Shown: positions 11,445 through 21,151 of the stretch, one piece after another | How positions within the stretch are numbered: position 1 is the stretch's first letter | Layout: each line of letters opens with the position of its first letter | Source: Rattus norvegicus | Lineage: Eukaryota > Chordata > Mammalia > Rodentia > Muridae | Length of the DNA: 64,000 nucleotides | Direction of reading: 5' to 3' | Assembly (NCBI RefSeq): GCF_036323735.1 | Contig: NC_086033.1 | Coordinates: 1,819,326-1,883,325 of the forward strand | Program-made: the position numbers and the translations under genes | The notes under the pieces: generated by a model | The model's input: the letters and a program-made list of their open reading frames with translations, nothing else | Database searches by the model: none | Told to the model about the DNA's origin: nothing

Positions 11445-13055
11445 AAAGAGACACAGAGAGAAAGAAGAGCACAAATATATCTGAAGCAAATAATTTCAGA
11501 ATTTTTTTTCAACACTTATCTGCAAAATGGCCCATTTGATTCATGAACCTCTCTAATGTATATCATCAGTGACTGAAGGAGTTTTTTTATATGATTTTTG
11601 ACAATTTAACAAGTCCTCCTGACAAATTAAATGGTTGTGTTGACAACTTAACTGTACTGCCAATCAATATTTTCAATTACTTTCATTGTCATTCAGAAAA
11701 AATACAACACGAGGTCACACCGTGGTAAAAACCAGGAAAGAAAATAAAATGAGGAAGAATTGCTGGGGTGGGGGCTGGAGGCAGGGAGGGTGCAACTAGA
11801 AAGCACAACATAGCATCATCTACGGAGCAGAGAGGACCTTGGGTTTTTTTAGACAGTCCTGGAAATGGCACCTCCCTTGAGGGACGTTCTTAGACTCTAC
11901 AATGGAGATTTTCCTCTCCCTATAAGCTATTTAAAAGTCATTAGATGCATGCTGTCTTGTTAAAAGGCCCCTCTCTCAGGCACTTGCTATGGTCCCCCGA
12001 AAAGGCCCTCAAGGAGCACAGGTAGCAGCTCACAGCCTTTCCAAGGGTCGATTGGTCAGCCTGAAAAAATTCAAGTCAGACACAATGAGCAGAGGTCAGC
12101 TTTCTTAAGCTTTTCAAAGTGGGAAGCAGCAAATCAATACTTTCAAATGTGTATTTATCATGCAGGAACAGAGGTCGCCCATAGAAAGCCAGGCAAACAC
12201 ACAGAATAGGTCAGTACCCTGCTGTCCAGAGAGTAGAAATGGACATGATGACCGGCAGGTGAAAGAACATTTCACAAAAGATAGCTGCCTCTTAAATAAT
12301 TGCCCTCAGGAAGGAATCAGGAAAGGTTTACTTAGTAATATGCAACAACTCTTCAATCCAGCAGAATGGCTTGCTAGCAATTCCCCTGGTGGTATGACGT
12401 CTGTACCTCCATCACTATAGGCTGCTCTGCTAGGAGGGAAGGAGCAAAACCCCTTCAGATCTGTGTCCTCTGAGTCACTCACTCTGCTCTATCTCCTTCT
12501 GTTATATGTTCTGAGCCCATCCTCTCTGACCCTCAGGCTCACCTTGGGATTGATTCCAAGCTCCCTGACACTGCCCACACGCCCCATCACCTGTCACTCA
12601 AACCTAAACAAGACCTACCTTATTTCCAATGGAAGCTGTTAGCAACCTTAGGAAAGCATAGTGTCAACAACCTCAACACCCATCACTGTAACTGAACCAG
12701 ATATGGTAAACGATATCACTTCAAATGCCTGGCAATGTCTACCAGGGTGCACAATCACAGAATAATCCAAGGACTAAACGATATGAATGCACAGAGAAAG
12801 GCCTACATAAAACACTAACTAAGGGAAATTGAGCCCATTTCCCAGGCATGAGAAATAATAGTCCAGGAAATGCACATGGATGGTCAACCTCTATCTTCAT
12901 TCATCTCTCACTCTCTCACTCGGCACAATAGGAACCATTGTGTACAAAGGCTAATGTAGAAGTAGAACAGACTACCTTGATCCTGGTGAGGCTTACCAGC
13001 TTCTAAGTAACAGAGATGCAAGCGTTCGGTGAGCAGTGTAATTAATAATGGTAAG
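11445..13055. other. unrecognised non-coding sequence
   Basis: No gene recognised. The open frame at 12160-12420 (86 aa) has no family resemblance. Nothing repetitive beyond short runs. Confidence 0.4.
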
Positions 13056-13345
13056 ACCCTTGGTTATTTTGACATTGCCGTGATAAAATGCCATGACCGA
13101 GGAAATTTATGAAAGAAAGTATTTAAATTGGGGATTAGAGTTTGGTGGGGGTTATAGTCTGTGTTGGTGAAACAAAGAAAAAGCTAACTGGAAGTGGTAC
13201 AAGTCCTTTGAAAACCCACTCTCAGTGACACTTTTCCTCCAATAAAACCATACCTCCTAGTCCTTCCCAAAGAATTCCTACACTGGAAACCAAGTATTCA
13301 AACATATGAGCTTATCGGGGCATTATCATTCAAATAATAACATCC
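13056..13345 (-). mobile_element. rodent MaLR/ORR1-MT-like LTR, minus strand
   Basis: The plus strand reads 'gccgtgataaaatgccatga', 'gaaagtatttaaattgggg', 'ccatacctcctagtccttcc' and 'aagtattcaaacatatgagc'. This is the reverse complement of the common rodent LTR-type 3' module (ATTAAATGCTTTCTTTTATAAG, then GTCATGG, then TTTATCACAGCAA). Subfamily uncertain. Confidence 0.5.
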
Positions 13346-13530
13346 TACTTTCTACATGGGCTCATGACCATATTATAATTCAAAATGCATTAAGCCCAAC
13401 TTCAAGAGTCACCACAGACTTTCACAATGTCAAGACTATATAAAAGTCCAAAGTTCAAAATCTCTTAAGATTTAAAGCTCTTAAACACAAGCCCCTGTAA
13501 AATAAAAAGCAAACTACATACTTCCACCAT

Positions 13531-13580
13531 GCATACATATTAGCATACATATTAGCATACATATTAGCATACATATTAGC
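13531..13580. repeat. 12-bp tandem repeat, about four copies
   Basis: The unit catacatattag is repeated about four times without change between 13,531 and 13,580. Confidence 0.9.
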
Positions 13581-13694
13581 ACTCCAACTCCAAATGGGAG
13601 AAAATATTGGACCAAAGCAAGACTGAAACCCAGCAGAGCAAACTCCAAATCCTATAGCTCTATGTCTGACGTCAGAGAGCTTAGAATCTAAGTG

Positions 13695-13906
13695 ATTCTC
13701 AATCTGTGGGTCATGACTCTTTTGGTATCAGATATCAGATATTCTGCATATCAAACACTTACATTATGATTCATAACAGCAGAAAGCTTACAGTCGTGTG
13801 CTAGGAACGAAATAATTTAATGGTTGGGGGTGTGTGTGGTGGGGGTTACCACAACATGAGGTACTGTATAAAAGGATCGCAGTGTTAGGAAGGTTACGCT
13901 TCTACC
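13695..13906 (+). mobile_element. URR1-like hAT-Charlie DNA transposon
   Basis: The left end 'gattctcaatctgtgggtca' and right end 'agtgttaggaaggtta' resemble the URR1 termini. Inside are 'ttacattatgattcataaca', 'aatttaatggttggggg' and 'taccacaacatgaggtactg'. URR1 is a rodent non-autonomous hAT family that carries no genes. The left end is partly rearranged (a repeated 'tatcagata'). Confidence 0.65.
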
Positions 13907-14830
13907 TTTGGTGTGTGTAACATACTTCTATTTCTTAGGCTGTTTCTACTCCTTGTCTGCAGTTCTCTCAGGCAGATGTCTCATGGCCCTGGCTTCTCCA
14001 TCATCTTAGGGCCTTCAATGCAATCCTGGCTTCACTTTCACAGACTTATGCTATGGTCTCTCAGGACCTCCATGAATGACCTCCAGACATGCCACATGCC
14101 TAGCCTCAGCAGTTCTCTTCTGTGATTGTTAAAGGAAAACTCCACAACCCCTTTTCTGATGTATTCTTCGTGACACTGAAGCCAGAAAGACATGGATGAC
14201 ACTTCCAAGTTTGACTGCCTACTTGGTATGAAGCCTGGACCCGCCTTTAGTTGCATTTGCAGAAGCTTTTATATTTATTGCTTTTTAGGAGCAGGAGATT
14301 CCTCAGCTGTTTTCTTTTTACAAGCTGGAAGTTCAGCTGGGTGGGGGTCCTTCCCTGTGTGTGCCATTCCCTTAATTTTATTAAGCTATCAGAACTTTCT
14401 TAAACTTTTCTTCTCTTTCACCACAAACCACAGCTCCAACATTAAATTCTCTGCTTCTATTTTGCTCCTCAGACTGTGGGAAATGCTGTTAAGGAGGGGA
14501 ACTAGAAGGCCCAAATCACCTGAGGTACCACTGTAAAAGCAAGGATCAGAACCCCGATCAAAGCTTTCAAGGAAAATTCAGGGAGCTAACAGCTGTTGGC
14601 AAGGGGTTATGGGTACCTGGTCATGGAACAAATGTAACAAATGAGGAAAGGTCTCAAGCTCAGCCTCTAAATGCTGTAACCACCTACATATAGTCCCAAA
14701 CAAGTAGGGGACCATGTGGACAGTGTTCTATGTTACCACAATGATTCTGAAATATTCCCTTCTGCAGGTACAAGGATTAGAATTCCCCAGGTAGTGAGGT
14801 ATTCCACTCACTACCCCCAAGAAATCACAA

Positions 14831-14916
14831 GGGGCTGGGGATTTAGCTCAGTGGTAGAGCGCTTACCTAGGAAGCGCAAAGCCCTGGGTTCGGTCCCCAG
14901 CTCCGAAAAAAAAAAA
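14831..14916 (+). mobile_element. ID SINE (BC1-derived), near-intact
   Basis: A tRNA-Ala-like ID core begins with 'ggggctggggatttagctca'. Pol III A box TAGCTCAGTGG is at 14,844-14,854 and B box GGTTCGGTCCC at 14,887-14,897, ending in an A11 tail. It is flanked by a short direct repeat AAATCACAA (14,822-14,830 and within 14,914-14,922), the expected L1-driven target-site duplication. It is a young rodent SINE with no protein product. Confidence 0.93.
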
Positions 14917-15881
14917 TCACAATACTTGTCAGATGGCACCCTTGCTGCGTCCCACATGTCTGCCCTTTTCCAAGCATCTTGCGGTAAGGTGAAAATTCTC
15001 CCACCGCTCATGGAAAAGGAGATGTAAACCGGTACCTTTAGTGTGCCACACCCACAGATACAAAGATCAAATAGGTGGGCTGCTTTGATCAAGCAAACAT
15101 TCCTACCAGCCAGGGTCCTGTATGCTGCCACTGCTGTGCAGATTATCCCCATGTCCACGTGGTAGGCTCCAAACTGAGGCATCACACTTCAGTTTCTTAG
15201 GGACAGAGCCATGACAGTTCTATTTCTCCATGCTTCTCCTAGAGGCTCTTGAATTATCACATGATCTGCCCTTTGCCCCCTACTAAGGAAACCGCTGGAG
15301 TCTGTCTTCCTTCTAACTCTTTTGTCTACTTGTCTCTTTGTCTAAGCACAGGAGCATCCTCTGGGATTCTCTGAGCATTTTTCTCATCCTTTTAAGACTT
15401 TTACAGGAAGCCCTCAGGGCTCAGACATTACAAGGTGCTGTGGAGCCAATCGCTTGATTGCACCAGGAAGGCAAACTGATAGACCTTGGAATGGAGGCTC
15501 AGATTTATGGACTCTCAGAAGAGGCTTCTCAGAAGCAACGTCCCACTAAAGAGAAATATTTTTACCAAGTGACCAGCCAGTGCCAGTATTCCAGGGTACC
15601 CTCAGTATACACGCACTCAAATTTCTTCTATTTTTTTTTCCTTTAGGTAACAAACATTCTTTCAGAATGGTGTGATACAGCTATTAGAAAAATAAGAATG
15701 AGATAGCTTAGTACGGTGATACATGCCTGAACAGTTGAGATAGAAATATACACAGAGAAGGAACTGTCTCAAAAGAAAGGAGGGAGGGGAAGAGGAAGGG
15801 GGAAGGGAAAGAGAGGAAGGGGGAAAAAGAAATCCTAGAATCTGGTACTTTTCTGTCAAAATCGAATCTCTCTATCTTTGC

Positions 15882-15887
<6 letters not shown>
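14917..15887. other. unrecognised sequence with a purine-rich patch
   Basis: 15,775-15,830 is nearly pure purine (AGGGAGGGGAAGAGG type). A weak B1-like scrap precedes it (15,718-15,770). No gene recognised. Confidence 0.4.

Positions 15888-15944
<57 letters not shown>
15888..15944. repeat. (TC)n microsatellite
   Basis: About 28 perfect TC units. Confidence 0.95.
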
Positions 15945-15947
<3 letters not shown>

Positions 15948-16049
15948 CCCCAACCTGAAATTTATAGTTTACACAGAAAAAAATAAGGTTCTCAAAACTG
16001 GTCCCATACTCAAGTTACAAGAAAAAAAAAAACCAATGGATTTGGCTCG

Positions 16050-16560
16050 GTTCTGTTAACCATCAGCAATTATCTTCCTGTCAAAGCTAAAGCTAACAAA
16101 TTTCCCCATATCCAGCAAGGCTATATCACCAACCGGACACCAACATCATCTGACGGCGGGTAAATCATCAGAGCAGCCGTGGGCCCTGACAGACAAATGT
16201 TCTGTCTCAGAAAATCCCAGCCTATCACTCAGAGGGGAAAGGTTCTCTAGGCCAGTCTCTCAGAGAAGAGATTAAATGTTGCAGATTTGGTGCGTAGAGC
16301 GGAAGGCAAGTCCTAAATATGAGAATTATTAATGGACTTTCCTCCACTATTTTTAATCTGTTGTCAACTTATGCTCATCTGTTTTACCCTGGCCTGCCTT
16401 GTTGCCTGATGGGCCTAACAGACAGTACCAGAGTGTTATCCTCTGCTGTAATCAGCACCAAGACGACTAGAACAATGTCTGTCAACCCATCAAATAGGGA
16501 TGGTTTGACAATAGCACTTTTTGTGATGAAGACTATGTAATAAAGGATTCCTCTAAAATG
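16050..16560. promoter_or_regulatory. putative conserved non-coding element next to the L1 insertion
   Basis: Non-repetitive block with retained CpGs ('catctgacggcgggtaaat', 'ggtgcgtagagcggaagg') and AT-rich homeobox-like words ('gagaattattaatgg', 'atttttaatctgttg'). No recognisable coding frame. It ends about 140 bp before the older L1 begins. Confidence 0.4.
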
Positions 16561-16692
16561 CCCATCCTTCCATGGTCTTCTACTTAATAAGGACAGCAGG
16601 TCTTAAACTTCCCGGGAGAAACAGCACTGCCTTATCACCAGGTACTGGAATTTGGCTGGAATTCCCCCAATGCTCTATGTGCAGAAACATAT

Positions 16693-16704
16693 TGCTTCCC
16701 ACTT
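16693..16704. repeat. target-site duplication (left) of the older L1
   Basis: TGCTTCCCACTT here matches 30,007-30,018 at the far end of the older L1 exactly. The last two T's are shared with the start of the poly(A)-complement run, so the true duplication may be 10-12 bp. Confidence 0.65.
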
Positions 16705-17419
16705 TTTTATTGGATATTTTTTATTTACATTTCAAATGTCATTCCCTTTCTGGGCATAAGCCCTCTATCCCATCCCCTTCCCCTTCTTTCATAAGAGTGT
16801 TCCCCTCTCAACCACCCCCTTCCTCCCCTCCCTCAGCATTCGCCTACACTGAGGGGCCCAGCCTTGGTAAGACCAAGAGCTTTTCCTTCCATTGGTGCCC
16901 AACAAGGCCATCCTCTGCTACATATACAGCTGGAGCCTTGGGTCTGTCCATGTGTAGTCTTTGGGTAGTGGTTTAGTCCCTAGGAGCTCTGGTTGTTGGC
17001 ATCGTTGTTCTTATGGGGTTGCAAGCCCCTTTAGCTCCTTCAATCCTTTCTCTAATTCCTCCAATGGAGGTTCTGTTCTCAGGTCAATGGTTTTCTGCTA
17101 GCATTCACCTCTGTATTTGATATGCTCTGGCTGAGCCTATCAGGAAATGGTTATATCAGGCTCCTGTCAGGATGCACTTGTTGGCTTCATCAATATTGTC
17201 TAGTTTTAGTGGCTATGTATATGTGTATATCCCCAGGTGGGGCAGGTTCTGAATGGCCATTCCTTCAGTCTCTGCTCCAAACTTTGCCTCTATATCCCCT
17301 CCTATGAATATTTTTGTTCCCCCTTTTAAGAAGGAGTGAAGAATCCGCACTTTGGTTATCTTTCCTCTTGAGCTTCATGTGGTCTGTGGATTGTATCATG
17401 GGTAATTTGAGCTTTTGGG

Positions 17420-20400
17420 CTAATATCCACTTATCAGTGAGTGCATTTTCTGTGATTGGGCAACCTTACTCAGGATGGTATTTTCTAGTTCAATACATTT
17501 GCCTATGAATTTCAAGAAGTCATTGTTTTTGATAGCTGAGTAGTACTCCAATGTGTAGATGTACCACATTTTCTGTATTTATTCCTCTGTTGAAGGGCAT
17601 CTGGGTTCTTTCCAGCTTCTGATTATTATAAAAAAGGCTGCTATGAACATAGTGGAGCATGTGTCTTTTTTGTATGTTGGAGCATCTTTTGGGTATATGA
17701 CCAGCAGAGGTATAGTTACGTCCTCAGGTAGTGCAATGTCCAATTTCTGAGGAACCTCCAGACTGATTTCCAGAGTGGTTGTGCCAGTTTGCAATCCCAC
17801 CAACAATGGAGGAGTGTTCCTCTTTCTCCACATCCTCGCCAGCATCTGTTGTCACCTGAGTTTTTTATCTTAGCCTTTCTGACTGGTGTGAGGTGGAATC
17901 TCAGGGTTGTTTTGAATTGCATTTCCCTGATGACTAAGAATGTTGAACATTTCTTTAGGTACTTCTCAGCCATTTGTTATTCCTCAGCTGAGAATTCTTT
18001 GTTTAGCTCTGTACCCCATTTTAAATAGGGTTATTTGGCTCTCTGGAGTCTAACTTCTTGAGTTCTTTGTATATATTAGATATTAACACTCTATCTGATG
18101 TAGGATTAGTAAAGACTTTTTCCCAATCTGTTGGTTGCCATTTTGTCCTAATGACAGTGTCCTTTGCCTTACAGAAACCTTGCAGTTTTATGAGGTCCCA
18201 TTTGTGGATTCTTGATCTTACAGCATAAGCCATTGGTGTTTTGTTCAATTTTCTCCAGTACCCATGTGATCAAGACTCTTCCCCATTTTTTCTTCTATTA
18301 GTTTGAATGTATCTGGTTTGATGTGGACTTAAGCTTTGTACAAGGTGATAAGAATCAATTGATTTGCATTCTTCTACATGCTGACCTCCAGTTGAACCAG
18401 CACCATTTGTTGAAAATGCTATCTTTTTTCCATTGGATGATTTTAGCTCTTTGTCAAAGATCAAGTGACCATAGGTGTGTGAGTTCATTTCTGGGTCTTC
18501 AATTCTATTCCACTGATCTACCTGCCTGTCTCTGTACAATACCATACAGTTTTTTATGACTATTGCTCTGTAATACTGCTTGAGGTCAGGGGTGGTGATT
18601 CCCCAGAAGTTCTTTTATTGTTCAATATAGTTTTCGCTATCCTGGGGTTTTTTTGTTATTCCAAATGAGTTTGCAAATTGCTCTTTCTAACTCTTTGAAG
18701 AATTGAGTTGGGATTTTTTTAATGGGGATTGCATTGAATCTATACCCTTTTGTTTTTTTGGCAAAATGGCCATTTTTACTATATTAATCCTGCCAGTCCA
18801 TGAGCATAGGAGGTTTTTCCATCTTCTGAGATCTTCTTCAATTTCTTTCTTCAGGGACTTGAAGTTCTTGTCATAGAGATCTTTCACTTGGTTGGTTAGA
18901 ATCACAACGAAGTATTTTATGTTATTTGTGACTATTGTGAAGGGTGTCATTTCCCTAATTTCTTTCTCAGCCTGTTTATCCTTTAAGTAGAGGAAGGCTA
19001 CTGATTTATTTGAGTTAATTTTATACCCAGCCACTTTGCTGAAGTTGTTCATCAGGCTTAGTAGTTCTCTAGTGGAACTTTTGGGGTCACTTAAGTATAC
19101 TATCAAATCATCTGCAATTAGTGATATTTTGACTTCTTCATTTCCAAATTGTATCCCTTTGACCTCTTTTGTTGTCTGATTGCTCTGGCTAGCACTTCAA
19201 GTACTATATTGAATAAGTAGGGAGAGAGTGGGCAGCCTTATCTAGCCCCTGATTTTAGTGGAATTGCTTCAAGTCTCTCTCCATTTAGTCTAATGTTAGC
19301 TAGCGGTTTGATATACATTGCTTTTACTATGTTTAGGCATGGGCCTTGAATTCCTGATCTGTCCAGTACTTTAATCATGAAAGGGTATTGAATTATGTCA
19401 AATGCTTTCTCAGCATCTAAGGAAATGATCATGTATTTTTTTTAATTTGGGTTTCTTTATATATAGTGAATTGCATTGATGGATTTCCATATATTAAACC
19501 ATCCCTGCATCCCTAGGATGAATCATGATGGATGATTGCTTTGATGTGTTCTTGGATTCAGTTTGTGAAACTTTTGTTGAGTATTTTTGTGTTGATATTC
19601 ATAAGGGAAATTGGTCTGAAGTTCTTTTTCTTTGTTGGGTCTTTGTATGGTTTAGGTATAAGTGTAATTGTGGCTTCATAGAAGGAATTGGGTAGTGTTC
19701 CTTCTGTTTCTATTTTGTGTAATAGTTTGGACAGTATTGGTATTAAGACTTCTATGAAGGTCTGATAGAATTCTGCACTAAACCCATCTGGTCCTGGGCT
19801 CTTTTTGGTTGGGAGACTTTTAATAACTGTTTCTATTTCTTTAGGACTTATGGGGTTTTTTAGATGATTTATCTGATCCTGGTTTAACTTTGGTACCTGG
19901 TATCTGTCTAGAAAAAATGTGTATTTCCTCCAGATTTTCCAGTTTTGTTGAATATAGGCTTTTGTAGGATCTAATGACTTTTTGAATTTCCTCAGATTCT
20001 GTTGTTATGTCTCCCTTTTCATTTCTGATTTTGCTAATCTAGATACACCCTCTGTGCCCTCTGCTTAGTCTGGCTAAGAGTTTATTTATCTTGTTTATTT
20101 TCTCAAAGAACCAGTTCCTGTTGATCCTTTGTATAGTCCTTTTTTTTCAACTTGGTTGATTTCAGCCCTGAATTTGATTATTTCCTGCCTTCTACTCCTC
20201 TTGGGTGTATTTGCTTCTTTTTGTTCTAGAGCTTTTTGGTGTACTGTCAAGCTGCTAATGTATGTGCTCTCTCCTGTTTCTTTATGGAGGCACTCAGAGC
20301 TATGAGTTTTCCTCTTAGCACTGCTTTCATTGTGTCCCATAAGTTTGGGTATGTTGTGCCTTCATTTTCATTAAATTCTCAAAAGACTTTAATTTCTTTC

Positions 20401-20426
20401 TGTATTTCTTTCTTGACCACATTATC
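17420..20426 (-). pseudogene. older L1 ORF2 remnant (C-terminal about 1000 codons)
   Basis: The conserved ...GY-stop terminus is still present (stop complement CTA at 17,420-17,422). Reading towards higher coordinates, pieces of the reverse transcriptase and C-terminal domain are visible in shifting frames. These include the cysteine motif region CWRGCGERGTLLHCWWDC (17,716-17,973), the thumb/C-terminal segment (18,021-18,545), the SDPKSSTRELL stretch just after the RT active site (18,687-19,106), and MIISLDAEKAFD (19,238-19,432). Many frameshifts and stops separate the pieces. The N-terminal endonuclease portion lies beyond the young L1, at 27,817-28,510. Confidence 0.93.
20411..20426. repeat. 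target-site duplication (left) of the young L1
   Basis: TCTTGACCACATTATC is identical to 27,817-27,832 over all 16 bases. It is itself part of the older L1's ORF2. Confidence 0.98.
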
Positions 20427-20442
20427 TTTTTTTTTTTTTTTT

Positions 20443-21151
20443 ATTAACTTGAGTATTTCTTATATACATTTCGAGTGTTATTCCCTTTCCCGGTTTCCGG
20501 GCAAACATCCCCCTCCCCCCTCCCCTTCCTTATGGGTGTTCCCCTCCCAACCCTCCCCCCATTGCCGCCCTCCCCCCATAGACTAGTTCACTGGGGGTTC
20601 AGTCTTAGCAGGACCCAGGGCTTCCCCTTCCACTGGTGCTCTTACTAGGATATTCATTGCTACCTATGGGGTCAGAGTCCAGGGTCAGTCCATGTATAGT
20701 CTTTAGGTAGTGGCTTAGTCCCTGGAAGCTCTGGTTGCTTGGCATTGTTGTACTTTTGGGGTCTCGAGCCCCTTCAAGCTCTTCCAGTTCTTTCTCTGAT
20801 TCCTTCAATAGGGGACCTATTCTCAGTTCAGTGGTTTGCTGCTGGCATTCGCCTCTATATTTGCTGTATTCTGGCTGTGTCTCTCAGGATCGATCTACAT
20901 CCGGCTCCTGTCGGTCTGCACTTCTTTGCTTCATCCATCTTGTCTAATTGGGTGGCTGTATATGTATGGGCCACATGTGGGGCAGGCTCTGAATGGGTGT
21001 TCCTTCAGTCTCTGTTTTAATCTTTGCCTCTCCCTTCCCTGCCAAGGGTATTCTTTTTCCTCATTTAAAGAAGGAGTGAAGCATTCACATTTTGATCATC
21101 CGTCTTGAGTTTCGTTTGTTCTAGGGATCTAGGGTAATTCAAGCATTTGGG
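20443..21151 (-). other. young L1 3' UTR with G-rich polypurine tract
   Basis: About 710 bp between the ORF2 stop and the A tail. On the sense strand it holds a G-rich polypurine tract (the plus strand at 20,508-20,578 is runs of C5-C6 separated by T/A). This is a recognised hallmark of rodent L1 3' UTRs and has quadruplex/triplex potential. The sense strand ends in AATAAA merged with the A tail, so the poly(A) signal sits at the extreme 3' end. Confidence 0.9.

Larger units (their letters stand above)
13346..14540 (-). mobile_element. probable internal part of the same rodent retroelement
   Basis: Continuous with the LTR-like module on its 5' side in minus orientation and of similar decay. 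Blocks such as 'ttctccatcatcttagggcc', 'gtgattgttaaaggaaaact' and 'gttcagctgggtgggggtcc' are ones I associate with a dispersed rodent repeat. It is interrupted by the URR1-like element at 13,695-13,906. No coding frame survives. The family name is not known to me. Confidence 0.35.
16703..20426 (-). mobile_element. older LINE-1, 3' part (split by the young L1)
   Basis: Minus-strand L1 whose 3' end lies at the low coordinate. It has a short poly(A) complement and a 3' UTR (16,705-17,419), then decayed ORF2. It breaks at 20,426, exactly where the young L1 begins, and resumes at 27,833. In a 140-bp stretch I compared (17,840 against 21,585), roughly one base in ten differs from the young L1. The 3' UTR is clearly a different subtype. 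Probably an Lx or early Rattus/Mus-lineage subfamily. Confidence 0.93.

Noticed and set aside
14831..14905. tRNA gene
   Set aside because: The tRNA-like A and B boxes belong to an ID SINE with A-rich tail and target-site duplication; no cloverleaf with a proper acceptor stem.
14716..15185. Frames of 103 and 124 aa spanning the ID element on both strands
   Set aside because: The central residues (GWGFSSVVERLPRK, and LGTEPRALRFLGKRSTTELNPQP on the other strand) are translation of the ID SINE, not a conserved protein. The latter recurs at the ID at 39.6 kb.
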